Positions 1-9,592 of a DNA stretch of 64,000 nucleotides are shown here, in pieces (the stretch's first letter is position 1; the number at the start of each line of letters is the position of its first letter). The notes beneath the pieces were generated by a model, which made no database searches, was not told where the DNA came from, and worked only from the letters and a program-made list of their open reading frames with translations. Source of the DNA: Synechococcales cyanobacterium C42_A2020_086 (GTDB lineage: Bacteria > Cyanobacteriota > Cyanobacteriia > Elainellales > Elainellaceae); the NCBI GenBank assembly GCA_015272325.1, contig JACYLU010000016.1:62001-126000 (forward strand), written 5' to 3'. A program made the position numbers and the translations under genes.

Positions 1-1
1 G

Positions 2-1843
2 CTAGACTACACTACGCAAATTCAGGTGTTGCAAAGTCCTGGGCTGCTCAATCGCACCGTTGAGAAGCTACGTCCGTTTTACCCAGATTTAACCTACAGC
101 CAGCTAGTGCAAGGGCTATCAATAACCCAATTGCGGGGTACTAAAATTATTCAGGTGCAGTACCGCAGTAGGAACTCAGCCAAAGTTCCGGCGGTCCTAG
201 AGCAGCTTTCGCAAGACTATCTGGACTATAGCCTGAACGAGCGGCAAACCAGTCTCCGTCAGGGGTTAGACTTTGTGCAGGCCCAAGTGGCAGCAGCGCA
301 AAAGCGGGTAGATGAGCTGCAATTGCAGTTGCAGGTCTTTCGCCAAAGTAACCGATTTTTGGATCCAGAAAGCAAAGGCTCGCAGGTCACTTCGCAATCG
401 GAGCAGCTGGCTCAGCAGCAGTTGACGCTCGATCAGGAGCTGCAACAGGCGCGAGCAGAACTGGCCAAACTACAAGAAGAAACCGGGGCGATTGCCGCCC
501 TCAATGCCTCTCCCACCTATCAACAGCTCGTAGCTCAGTTACGCGAGCTAGAGTCTCAAATTGCGACCGAAAAAACGCGCTTTCAAGAGGAAAGCCTGAC
601 GATTCAAGTCTTGCGAGAAAGACAGGCAAATTTGTTGAATCTACTCAGCAATGAAGCGCGACGGGCAATTGGCGGTAAAGCGGCTGAAATTAGCAACCGG
701 ATTCAAATTTTGCAGGTGCAGCAGCAGGCAATTGCGGAAACCCAGGCTAAGCTCGATCGCCAGTTTCAGCAGATTCCGGGATTGTCTCGCCAGTATACAG
801 ACCTGCAACGAGAGCTGCAAATCGCGACTGAGAGTTTAGATCGATTTCTAGCAACCCGAGAAACGCTGCAGGTGGAAGCCGCACGAGAAGAAATGCCCTG
901 GCAGTTGGTGGAACCGCCGCCCCAGTTTGCTACCAGCATTGCTCCTAGCACCTCTCGGAGCCTGATGATTGGTATGGCTGTCAGTCTAGCGTTAGGGGTA
1001 GGAGCGGCCTTTTTGCTGGAAAAACTAGATAAAACCTTCCACACAGCGGATGCGCTAGGTCGCAAATTTAAGCTGCCGATTCTGGCGGTAATTCCTCTGC
1101 AGCCCGATCTCCTGGGGGTGGAGTACAGCGTCCGCTCGCGCCGCCGCAAAAATCTGTGGCGACAGATCAAGACCCGCTTGAGAGCGCTGCAACGAAGCAT
1201 CAGCGGCAGCCTGCCCTTTATGCCCCAACCCGACGACTATGATGTGTTTGAATTTGAAGAAGCCTTCAAGCTGCTCTGCACCAATCTACAGGTAATGCAG
1301 ACAAGCCTAGGTCAGCCGATTCGCTCGATTGTCATTACCTCGGCTCAGGCAGGGGACGGCAAATCCACCGTGGCTTGGTATTTGGCGCAAACGGCAGCGT
1401 TGATGGGGCTGCGGATCTTGCTCGTCGATGGCGATTTGCGGCGATCGCAACTGCAAAGCCGGCTGAAGCTAGGGGCTGTTAAGGGATTGAGCGAATTTTT
1501 TGCCTCGAATGTGAGACTGCGGGATGTGATTCAGCAGCCGCTGGCCGCTAGTCCGCTATATGTGTTGCCGAGCGGTGAATCTGCCATCGATCCAATTCAG
1601 GTTTTTGCGTCAGCCAAAATGCAGGTCCTAACCGATCGTCTAGAAGACAAGTTCGATCTCGTCATCTATGACGCACCGCCTCTGAACGGATTGGCCGATG
1701 CGCTGCAACTGGCGACCTATGCCGATAGTCTATTGCTGGTCATGCGACTGCACAAAACGGAACGAGCCGCCGCCGAAAAAGCCCTAGAAAGCTTGAATCA
1801 GGCCCGCATTCGCGTCTTGGGACTGGTCGCTAACGGTCGCTAA
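2..1843 (+). CDS. Polysaccharide biosynthesis tyrosine autokinase (Wzz/Wzc-BY-kinase type), 5' truncated
   Basis: Inner-membrane co-polymerase/kinase expected to control export and chain length of exopolysaccharide. The reading frame is open to the left edge (residues LDYTTQIQ precede the first in-window GTG at 26), so the N-terminal membrane segment and part of the Wzz domain are missing. Numbering from 26: a long coiled coil (about 65-275), a membrane segment SLMIGMAVSLALGVG near 312-331, then a P-loop kinase with Walker A AGDGKST (442-448), Walker A' LLVDGDLRR (about 466-474) and Walker B LVIYDAPP (about 544-551). The protein ends at GLVANGR without the Tyr-rich tail that BY-kinases usually autophosphorylate. 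It converges on treY with only 13 bp between the stops. Confidence 0.85.
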   Translation, partial: LDYTTQIQVLQSPGLLNRTVEKLRPFYPDLTYSQLVQGLSITQLRGTKIIQVQYRSRNSAKVPAVLEQLSQDYLDYSLNERQTSLRQGLDFVQAQVAAAQKRVDELQLQLQVFRQSNRFLDPESKGSQVTSQSEQLAQQQLTLDQELQQARAELAKLQEETGAIAALNASPTYQQLVAQLRELESQIATEKTRFQEESLTIQVLRERQANLLNLLSNEARRAIGGKAAEISNRIQILQVQQQAIAETQAKLDRQFQQIPGLSRQYTDLQRELQIATESLDRFLATRETLQVEAAREEMPWQLVEPPPQFATSIAPSTSRSLMIGMAVSLALGVGAAFLLEKLDKTFHTADALGRKFKLPILAVIPLQPDLLGVEYSVRSRRRKNLWRQIKTRLRALQRSISGSLPFMPQPDDYDVFEFEEAFKLLCTNLQVMQTSLGQPIRSIVITSAQAGDGKSTVAWYLAQTAALMGLRILLVDGDLRRSQLQSRLKLGAVKGLSEFFASNVRLRDVIQQPLAASPLYVLPSGESAIDPIQVFASAKMQVLTDRLEDKFDLVIYDAPPLNGLADALQLATYADSLLLVMRLHKTERAAAEKALESLNQARIRVLGLVANGR

Positions 1844-1856
1844 ACCCATCTTGTTT

Positions 1857-4664
1857 CTAATCCACCTCTATCACTCCCGTCAGCAGCGCCACCGGAAACT
1901 GGTTGAGAATGTCCTTCAGCCAGAGGGTGTCTTCGCCTTGGATCTCCTGCCCGGTAATCAGGTTTTGCCAAACCGACGACGAGCCAGGAGCCTGCAGAAT
2001 CCGCGTTTCGTGCCAGACCTGTTCCCCCAGGGGATACTCTCCTTCTTTGACTAGAGAAGTCATCAGACGTGGCACAATCACGATTGTGCGGGTTTCTCCA
2101 AGATCGCGAGCAAAGGCTATGATGTGAGGTTTCAGGCTGCCCACAACGGTGAGCTTCTGGTAGCTGCCGCGCTGGAACAGCTCTTGCTGCTGGCGTCGAG
2201 CTTGCAGAGCTTGATAGATCAAAAACAGCTTGATGCGACCATCTTCGGGCGTTTTCAGCAGGTCTGCCAGCAAACCCGGCAGATCTTTCTCGGCTCTAGC
2301 TTTGATCTCTTGTAAATAGTGGATGCGTTTCTCGTAGTCTACTGGGCGGCGGTTATCCGGATCGACGAGGCTGAGATCCCATAGTTCTGTACCTTGATAG
2401 AAATCGGGGACGCCGGGAGCGGTGATCTTCAGCAGTGTTTGCGACAGCGAATTAAGAATGCCATAATGCTGGATTTTGCGTTGAAAAGGACGAAATTCCT
2501 GAAGAAACAGATTATCGTCCGTTTCAGTCAAGATGCGGTCGATGAATTTGAGAATGCCTCCTTCATAGGCTTCATCGGGACGCTGCCAAGAGGTATATAC
2601 CTTCGCTTCACGGCTAGCTTTCACCATGTAAGCTTTCACACGCTCGACGTAGTTTGAGCTATCTTCAGAATCAAAAGGAAAGCTACCCAGTAGCGTTTGG
2701 TAAAGGAAATACTCGGCATTGCGATCAGGAGTATCGATGCCATTCGCTTTCTCTTTTAAAGGCGCATTAATCGCATGCCAATTACGCAAATGTGCTTCCC
2801 ATTCCTGGGGTAATTCTGACAATACATTCAGCCGAGCACGCACATCTTCACCACGCTTAGTATCATGCGTCGCCGTAGCATTCATAGCATGGGGCCATTG
2901 CGTGCAGCGTGTCTGATTATAAGTATGGAAATCTTCAACCGAAATTCCGAATTCACCGGGATGCGATCCGACTTCATTGAGAGACAGCAGGCGATTGTAG
3001 ACATACATCACCGTGTCTTCCACGCCTTTGGCCATGAGTGGTCCCGAAAACTGCTGTAGGCGCATAATAAAATGTACCCACAGCTCTTTATCTTCATCGG
3101 TGAGACGATCGTCAAACTCTAACGACAAAAACTTGTCGATGAAATACAGCTCGTTGAGAAAGTTGGGAATATTCTCTTTTGCTTTTTCAATCACCGTGCG
3201 AATAATTTCCTGATCGGCTTTGCGCGACCCCTGCCGGCTGATATAAGTGCGATACACCGGAAACAGTGTCAGAATTTCCACAAGTGCTCGCTTCAAACCA
3301 TACATGGTGAAGTCGCTGGCGTAGCGATGGCGATCAGAAATCTCCTTCAGGAGGTGCGCCAAATTATCAATATCGCCGGCCAAGTGTTTGCCGCTAATCA
3401 AGCGTTTGTTCTCGTCAATGAGTGCTTCACAGGATACCGAGCGGTTGATAAACTGCTCATAGACGGCCGTGAACTCGTGCTGGTTGATCTGCTGACAAAA
3501 CACGCCATTGACTTTGCTCATAAAGTCGTAGCCGGTCGTTCCTTGAATTGACCAGTTCAGCGGCAATTCTTCTTGGGGTCCTAAAATCTTCTCCACCACC
3601 AGATACACATCTGGCGCATGTTCTCGAAGTCGAGTGATATATTGCGCCGGATCATACAATCCATCAATATGATCAATCCGCAGCCCGGTAAACTTGCCTT
3701 GGCGCACCATCTCCAGAATAAAGCGGTGGGTGGCGTCAAATACAGCTTGATCTTCGATTCGCAGCGAAATCAGATCATTGACTGTGAAGAACCGCCGATA
3801 GTTGAGTTCTTCGTTGCCGACTTTCCAATAGGAGAGGCGAAAGAATTGATCGGACAATAGATTGTCTAGCAAGTTGTAGCTTTCAGGATTGCCAGGTTCG
3901 CCATTGAATACTTGAATATTCTCTTCAATGTATTGCTTCACGTCTGGACAGTCATTCCAAAGTTCCCACAAAATGCGTTTAATGAAGAGAATCTGGTCAT
4001 AGCGCTCACGTCCTTCTTCCCCGGAGGGGATGTATTTCATCATGTAGAGCACACCCAGCAGCTTAACGAAATTGGGATCGTTTCTGCCCAGTTTCTCACG
4101 CAAGCGAGCCAGATCGTACATTAAAACATGACTGTAGGATTCAATCCGCAACGGAAAACGCAATCCATAATAGTTGATCGATAAACCATCCTGGTTGTAT
4201 TGCAACTGCAGCTCGCCGCTTTCCAGACAGTCTCCGTAGAATTTGCCCAAGAATGGCGCAAGCACTCGGCCATTGATGCCGCCATAGCGATGATTCCAGT
4301 CGATATCAAAGAAATTGCGATATTTGGAATCAGGACCATTCTCTAGCACATCCACCAGCATGTAATTCTGGCTATCGAAAGCCATGTGATTTGGCACAAT
4401 ATCTTGCAGCCATCCCATCTGCTGCTGCTTCAGAGCTTCAATCAGCGTTTCAAAGCCTGCTTCGCCCCCTAGCTCAGGATTAATTTCCTCTGGATTAACC
4501 ACATCATAGCCGTGGGTGCTGCCGCGTCTAGCCGTAAAAATCGGAGACGCATAAAGGTCAGAAATTCCGAGATCGGCCCAATAGGTCACCAAATCTGTTG
4601 CTGCTTGAAAGTCGAATCCAGCGTGGAATTGGAGGCGGTAGGTGGCGAGGGGAATTTGCATCAT
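1857..4664 (-). CDS. treY: Maltooligosyltrehalose synthase
   Basis: GH13 enzyme that isomerises the reducing-end glucose of maltodextrin into a trehalosyl unit. The N-terminus MQIPLATYRLQFHAGFDF and the motifs LQDIVPNHMAFD, GLRIDHIDGL (nucleophile Asp) and VVEKIL (general acid Glu) are typical of TreY, and the length (about 935 residues) fits the family. An in-frame start exists at 4763, but that extension (Cys/Pro-rich, unlike the family) is not expected, so I chose the double Met at 4664/4661 just before the conserved sequence. It lies 3' of treZ and glgX on the same strand with gaps of about 290 and 360 bp, so it may be co-transcribed or have its own promoter. Identification is firm; the start is less so. 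Confidence 0.93.
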   Translation of the reverse strand: MMQIPLATYRLQFHAGFDFQAATDLVTYWADLGISDLYASPIFTARRGSTHGYDVVNPEEINPELGGEAGFETLIEALKQQQMGWLQDIVPNHMAFDSQNYMLVDVLENGPDSKYRNFFDIDWNHRYGGINGRVLAPFLGKFYGDCLESGELQLQYNQDGLSINYYGLRFPLRIESYSHVLMYDLARLREKLGRNDPNFVKLLGVLYMMKYIPSGEEGRERYDQILFIKRILWELWNDCPDVKQYIEENIQVFNGEPGNPESYNLLDNLLSDQFFRLSYWKVGNEELNYRRFFTVNDLISLRIEDQAVFDATHRFILEMVRQGKFTGLRIDHIDGLYDPAQYITRLREHAPDVYLVVEKILGPQEELPLNWSIQGTTGYDFMSKVNGVFCQQINQHEFTAVYEQFINRSVSCEALIDENKRLISGKHLAGDIDNLAHLLKEISDRHRYASDFTMYGLKRALVEILTLFPVYRTYISRQGSRKADQEIIRTVIEKAKENIPNFLNELYFIDKFLSLEFDDRLTDEDKELWVHFIMRLQQFSGPLMAKGVEDTVMYVYNRLLSLNEVGSHPGEFGISVEDFHTYNQTRCTQWPHAMNATATHDTKRGEDVRARLNVLSELPQEWEAHLRNWHAINAPLKEKANGIDTPDRNAEYFLYQTLLGSFPFDSEDSSNYVERVKAYMVKASREAKVYTSWQRPDEAYEGGILKFIDRILTETDDNLFLQEFRPFQRKIQHYGILNSLSQTLLKITAPGVPDFYQGTELWDLSLVDPDNRRPVDYEKRIHYLQEIKARAEKDLPGLLADLLKTPEDGRIKLFLIYQALQARRQQQELFQRGSYQKLTVVGSLKPHIIAFARDLGETRTIVIVPRLMTSLVKEGEYPLGEQVWHETRILQAPGSSSVWQNLITGQEIQGEDTLWLKDILNQFPVALLTGVIEVD

Positions 4665-4956
4665 AACAGTGGGACCTAGCAAGTCAGTGTGAGGACAAGG
4701 ACGACAAAGGAATGGTCGCACCGGAGACATGGGTTCTGTCAGGCAGCCGTTCCCACTGTCCAAGCGGTCGCCATTCTCGATTAGACGAATAGCCGTTCTT
4801 CTTTAAGGAGCATAGCAGGTGTTTCCCAACGCATCGGGTAGGGATCTCCCACCTCTTTAACATCTCTCGACAGAGAAAAGAAGCGCCTAGCTCGGCAAAA
4901 TCGCAATCCGTTTCGGCAGGCGAATGCTGCTTTTCAGCTCGGCTTCAGACAAACCC
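4665..4956. other. treZ-treY intergenic region
   Basis: About 290 bp between treZ and treY on the minus strand. An upstream extension of the treY frame runs through 4665-4763 but does not look coded. I see no convincing terminator, so treY could be read from treZ or from its own promoter here. Confidence 0.4.
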
Positions 4957-6795
4957 TCAGACAGACCCATAGACCACAACGCTGCGAGGAGCCATCGTCA
5001 GCGACTGCTCCACCACAGGGGCTTGGCGTTCCGTGGGCACAACATCGGGGAGGTCTGAACCACTGCCACCCCACTGAGCCTCGGCTGAATCCAGCAGTTT
5101 TTTCCAGGTACCGGGGGGTAGGGTGAGTGTAAGCGAAACGGCTGCCGTATTAAAGTTCAGCAGGCACAAAACTTGGCTATCGTGATACCAGCGCCGCAGC
5201 TTCAGCACCTGCTCTGCCGGCAGCACCGCCACTTCGAGCTGCTGGCGATCGGCATGGCTGAGAGCGGGAATCTCGCGCCGCATGCGAATCAAGGTTTGGT
5301 AAAACAACCAGAGCTGCCGGTGATGCCCTTCATGGCGGGTGTCCCAACGCAGCTTGCACTGCTGAAAGGTCTCTTCCGACTGGGGATCGGGCGCTTCTCC
5401 TTCGGCGTGGAAGGCAGCAAATTCTTGCTTGCGCCCTTTGCGTACCGCTTCTACCAAGTCCGGATCAGTATGGCTAACAAAATATTGAAAGCGGGCGTCC
5501 TCGGCATATTCTTCGCCCATAAAAATTAGAGGAATCGAAGGTGACAGCATTACAGAAGCGGCAGCCAGCTTCAGCGAATCAAATGATACAAGATGCGTTA
5601 AACGGTCTCCAAGCAGGCGATTTCCAACCTGATCATGATTCTGACAAAAGACCACAAATTGCCGAGGAGAATAGGCAGAGGGATCGCTGCCATGGTATTT
5701 CTGGCGATGCTGCGAAAAATCCCAAGTGTAGACAAAGTTATGCGTATAGGCTTTTGCCAAGTGATCGAGTTGACCAAAGTCTAAGTAATAGCCGAAGGTT
5801 TCACCAGTTACGGCTGCATGAATGGCGTGATGAAAATCGTCGTTCCACTGGGCATCAAGACCAAAGCCACCCAGGTGGGCCGGTCGAATCCAGCGGGCGT
5901 CGTTGAGGTCGCTTTCGGCGGTAAGGTAGAACTTCCGCCCTTGCTGCTCCGAGAAGGCGGCAGTGGCTTCCGCTAGCTCTTGCAAAAGATGTTTGCCGCT
6001 GTGATCGAAAATATTGTCCGAGGCATCGAGCCGCAGCGCGTCAATGTGGAATTCGCGGAACCAGTAGAGGGCGTTTTGAATGATGAAATTGCGGACGCCG
6101 TAACTGTAGGCATCATCATAGTTAATGGCGCTGCCCCAGGGTGTTTTGTACTTCTCGGTGAAATAGGGACCGTAGCAGCCGATGTAGTTGCCTTCGGGAC
6201 CAAAATGGTTGTAGACCACGTCTAGCACTACGGCCATGCCCTGCTGGTGGCAGGCGTTCACCAAGCGCTTCAACCCCTCAACGCCACCGTAGGAATCTTG
6301 AACCCCATAGAGATAGACGCCGTCATAGCCCCAGTTGCGCGAGCCAGGAAATTGAGCGACCGGCATTAGCTCAATAGCGTTGACGCCCAGTTCTAGCAAG
6401 TCGGGAATGCGTTCGATGATGGCATCAAAAGTGCCAGCAGGAGTAAAAGTGCCGACATGCAGCTCATAGATCACGTAGTCAGATAGGGGAATCCCCTGCC
6501 AAGCTTGGTCGCTCCAGGTAAAGTTCTGATGGTCCACCACAGCAGAGGGTCCATGAACTCCTTGTGGCTGCCAGCAGGAAGCCGGATCGGGGCGGTCGTC
6601 GCCATCAAGCTGATAGTAGTAGAGCGCTCCGGGTTCAGCAGCAGCAGTGCCCTGCCAGTATCCCTGGTCGTCTTTTTGCAGCGGGATCAGCTGGTCTTCG
6701 GGTTCGACTAGGTGAACAGCAACCTGCTTCAGGTGGGGTGCCCAAACCGTAAATGCACTGTGACCGTTGCCAAGATACCGGGAGCCAATTTCCAT
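4957..6795 (-). CDS. treZ: Malto-oligosyltrehalose trehalohydrolase
   Basis: GH13 hydrolase that releases trehalose from the maltooligosyl trehalose made by TreY. The N-terminal beta-sandwich (FTVWAPHLKQVAVHL) precedes a TIM barrel with ELHVGTFTPAGTFDAI, the nucleophile motif DALRLDASDNI, the acid/base motif YLTAESDLND and FCQNHDQVGNR around the third catalytic Asp. The 612-residue length is usual for TreZ. The ATG at 6795 gives the standard N-terminus. It sits between glgX and treY on the same strand, so the three genes cover debranching, trehalosyl formation and release. Trehalose in cyanobacteria is commonly linked to desiccation or salt tolerance. No trehalase gene lies next to it in this window. 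Confidence 0.94.
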   Translation of the reverse strand: MEIGSRYLGNGHSAFTVWAPHLKQVAVHLVEPEDQLIPLQKDDQGYWQGTAAAEPGALYYYQLDGDDRPDPASCWQPQGVHGPSAVVDHQNFTWSDQAWQGIPLSDYVIYELHVGTFTPAGTFDAIIERIPDLLELGVNAIELMPVAQFPGSRNWGYDGVYLYGVQDSYGGVEGLKRLVNACHQQGMAVVLDVVYNHFGPEGNYIGCYGPYFTEKYKTPWGSAINYDDAYSYGVRNFIIQNALYWFREFHIDALRLDASDNIFDHSGKHLLQELAEATAAFSEQQGRKFYLTAESDLNDARWIRPAHLGGFGLDAQWNDDFHHAIHAAVTGETFGYYLDFGQLDHLAKAYTHNFVYTWDFSQHRQKYHGSDPSAYSPRQFVVFCQNHDQVGNRLLGDRLTHLVSFDSLKLAAASVMLSPSIPLIFMGEEYAEDARFQYFVSHTDPDLVEAVRKGRKQEFAAFHAEGEAPDPQSEETFQQCKLRWDTRHEGHHRQLWLFYQTLIRMRREIPALSHADRQQLEVAVLPAEQVLKLRRWYHDSQVLCLLNFNTAAVSLTLTLPPGTWKKLLDSAEAQWGGSGSDLPDVVPTERQAPVVEQSLTMAPRSVVVYGSV

Positions 6796-7157
6796 AGCTT
6801 TCTAGTTTCTAGATGGGATAGAGGTTTACAGTGAGCAAGTTCTTCAGGGTCAACCGGGTGAACTCAGGGATCGCGTTCTCTCAATCTCGAGATATAGCTC
6901 AGTAAGACCAATGAGTGGGACCAATCCGTGAGACTAACCATCGTTTTACAAGTCTCTAAGGTAATCTCTGGAGCAGACACAGGGGGTCAGAAGACCGGGA
7001 AAGCTATCCTGCCTCCAGTCGGGGTCTACTCACTCCCGTTAACTTTAACGTTTATTACAGTAGTCGAGGCAGACATCACATCTCTCCACGGAACTATCCT
7101 AAAGCCCTGCTCGCCAGACCGGACCGGGAACACATGCATAACCATCCGCCGCACTGA
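6796..7157. other. glgX-treZ intergenic region
   Basis: About 360 bp between glgX and treZ. A plus-strand ORF of 98 codons crosses it, but it has no recognisable domain and runs into glgX antisense, so I do not call it. No hairpin with a T-run was noticed; a treZ promoter is possible. Confidence 0.4.
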
Positions 7158-9284
7158 TTACCCCAAGCGCCGCAGCACCACCACCGAACGAGCGGCGACC
7201 GGGATCGGCTTGTCTTGGGTGTAGCGCATGCCTTCCCAAATCACATAGGGCACCTGGGTATCGATGGCAACCACCCAGTCCCAGTTCTGTAGCCCTGGCG
7301 GAATCGTGAATTCAATCAGCTCATAATGGGCGTTGAAAAATAGCAGAAAGCTGTCGTCAATAATCCGCTCGCCGCGCGCTCCTGGAGTAGCAATTTCTTC
7401 GCCGTTGAGGAAAATGGCGATCGCTTTAGCAAAGCCGTCTTCCCACTGGGCTTCGGTCATTTCGCCGCCATCGGGGTTGAACCAGACAATATCGTGGACG
7501 CCGGAACCGTGGATCGCTCGCCCCTGAAACCATTTGCGCCGCCGAAACACCGGATGCTGCCGCCGAAACTCAATGAGCTGCCGCGTAAAATCCAGCAGCG
7601 CTTCGTTTTCCGGCTGCAAGCTCCAATTGAGCCAAGAAATCTCGTTGTCTTGGCAGTAGGCGTTGTTGTTGCCTTTCTGGGTGCGCCCCATTTCATCGCC
7701 GCTCAGCAGCATGGGTACGCCTTGGGAGAGCATCAGCGTCACTAGGAAATTGCGCTGTTGCTGTTGCCGCAGAGTCAGCACTTTAGGATCGTCCGTATCG
7801 CCCTCCACGCCGCAATTCCAGGAGCGGTTGTGGCTCTCGCCGTCGCGGTTGTCTTCGCCGTTGTCCTCGTTGTGCTTGTCGTTATAGCTGACGAGGTCAT
7901 AGAGGGTAAAGCCATCGTGGGCAGTAACAAAATTAATGCTGGCGCTGGGGTTGCGGCCGTTGCTCTGGTAAAGATCAGAACTGCCGGTAAAGCGGTAGGC
8001 AAAGTCTGCCAGCAGGCTATCTTCGCCGCGCCAAAAGTCGCGCACGGTATCGCGATACTTGCCGTTCCACTCCGACCACAGCAGCGGAAATTCCCCAACT
8101 TGATAGCCCCCTTCGCCCACATCCCAGGGTTCGGCGATCAGCTTCACGTCTGCCAAGACCGGATCCTGATGAATAATGTCGAAGAAGGCCGCCAAGCGAT
8201 CCACCGCGTATAGCTCTCTCGCTAGGGCAGACGCCAGATCAAACCGGAAACCATCGACATGCATTTCCAGCACCCAGTAGCGCAGGCTGTCCATGATCAG
8301 CTTCAGCACTTGTGGGTGGCGCACGTTCAGCGAGTTACCGCAGCCGGTAAAGTCCATGTAGTAGCGGGGGCTGCCCTCGACGAGGCGATAGTAGGAGGCA
8401 TTGTCGATACCCCGCAGCGACAGGGTGGGACCGAGGTGGTTGCCTTCGCCGGTATGGTTGTAGACCACGTCTAGAATCACCTCAATGCCGGCTTTGTGCA
8501 GTGCCTTCACCATCTGCTTGAATTCAATTACCTGCTCGCCCTGAACGCCGCTAGCGCTGTAGCCAGCATAGGGAGCTAGATAGCAGATTGAGTCGTAGCC
8601 CCAGTAGTTGCGTAGCCCGCGATCAACTAAATGACCGGGGTTGGCCAGAAAATGATGCACTGGCATTAGCTCTACGGCCGTCACACCCAAAGACTGCAAG
8701 TGGGAAATGGCAGCGGGATGGGCTAGGCCAGCATAGGTGCCGCGCAGAGGGGGCGGAATGTCGGGATGGAGCCGGGTAAAGCCGCGCACATGGGTTTCGT
8801 AGATAATCGTTTCGTGGCGCGGGGTTTGCAGCAGCTCGTCATCTTCCCAGTCAAAGTCTTCGTTGATCACGATGGCTTTCGGCACCAGATCAACATCATC
8901 GAGATCCGAGAAAGACAAATCCTCGTCGGGGTGATTCCAGCAATAGCCGAAAATTTCTGGACCAAAGCCGATATCGCCCTCAATAGCCTTGGCGTAGGGG
9001 TCAATCAGCAGTTTATGGGGGTTAAAGCGATGACCTGCTAAAGGATCGTAGGGACCGTGAACGCGGAAGCCATAACGCTGTCCGGGGCCAACCGACGGCA
9101 CATAGCCATGCCAGACAAAATTACTCACCTCAGTGAGCAGCAGCCGGGTTTCCCGTCCCTGGGCATCGAACAAGCAAAGCTCCACTTGCGTAGCATGTTC
9201 AGAAAACAGAGCAAAGTTGGTGCCCTTGCCATCCCAAGCCGCGCCGAGGGGGTAGGGTTTGCCGGGCCAGAGTGTTCGGTACAT
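7158..9284 (-). CDS. glgX: Glycogen debranching enzyme, isoamylase type (GlgX/TreX)
   Basis: GH13_11 enzyme that hydrolyses alpha-1,6 branches of glycogen to release linear maltodextrin. The N-terminus has the CBM48-like domain (GAAWDGKGTNFALFSEHA), followed by the barrel with VILDVVYNHTGEGNH, nucleophile motif DGFRFDLASALARE, acid/base motif LIAEPWDVGEGG and the isoamylase-type VTAHDGFTLYDLVSYNDKHN segment. The length (708 residues) is normal. Position upstream of treZ and treY on the same strand suggests that it supplies linear glucan to those enzymes, as TreX does in other trehalose clusters. The ATG at 9284 is the natural start; the upstream 300 bp is shared with the divergent exosortase gene. 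Confidence 0.93.
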   Translation of the reverse strand: MYRTLWPGKPYPLGAAWDGKGTNFALFSEHATQVELCLFDAQGRETRLLLTEVSNFVWHGYVPSVGPGQRYGFRVHGPYDPLAGHRFNPHKLLIDPYAKAIEGDIGFGPEIFGYCWNHPDEDLSFSDLDDVDLVPKAIVINEDFDWEDDELLQTPRHETIIYETHVRGFTRLHPDIPPPLRGTYAGLAHPAAISHLQSLGVTAVELMPVHHFLANPGHLVDRGLRNYWGYDSICYLAPYAGYSASGVQGEQVIEFKQMVKALHKAGIEVILDVVYNHTGEGNHLGPTLSLRGIDNASYYRLVEGSPRYYMDFTGCGNSLNVRHPQVLKLIMDSLRYWVLEMHVDGFRFDLASALARELYAVDRLAAFFDIIHQDPVLADVKLIAEPWDVGEGGYQVGEFPLLWSEWNGKYRDTVRDFWRGEDSLLADFAYRFTGSSDLYQSNGRNPSASINFVTAHDGFTLYDLVSYNDKHNEDNGEDNRDGESHNRSWNCGVEGDTDDPKVLTLRQQQQRNFLVTLMLSQGVPMLLSGDEMGRTQKGNNNAYCQDNEISWLNWSLQPENEALLDFTRQLIEFRRQHPVFRRRKWFQGRAIHGSGVHDIVWFNPDGGEMTEAQWEDGFAKAIAIFLNGEEIATPGARGERIIDDSFLLFFNAHYELIEFTIPPGLQNWDWVVAIDTQVPYVIWEGMRYTQDKPIPVAARSVVVLRRLG

Positions 9285-9592
9285 AGAGAAATTACTAGGC
9301 TGAGCGTCAGGTGAACGGTTGAGTAACTGTCCTCGATCAAACTCTAGATCTGCTTAAAACGCCTACAACAAAGTATAGACGCTTTGCCCTCCCGGACTGG
9401 CGCTTTCCGGAATTGAACAAGCCGCGGGTGGAGTTATTAGAACTTTTCAAGACTGTTCGGCGTCACTCGGGCTACAGGGTAACCAGATCTAGCAACGAAC
9501 TGTCTGCAAGCCTTTTACAAGCCTGAATCAGACCAGAATCAGGGGCATCCTAGGTTCAAGTCCACACCGAATTGCGTAGGAGGATGCAATGC
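9285..9592. other. Divergent promoter region, glgX / exosortase
   Basis: About 310 bp that must hold the promoters of the glgX-treZ-treY group (leftward) and the exosortase group (rightward). The only assignable element is the Shine-Dalgarno TAGGAGG at 9577-9583, which sits 9 nt before the exosortase ATG. Confidence 0.5.

Noticed and set aside
6928-7224. 98-codon plus-strand ORF between treZ and glgX
   Set aside because: Runs antisense into glgX and shows no protein-like pattern.
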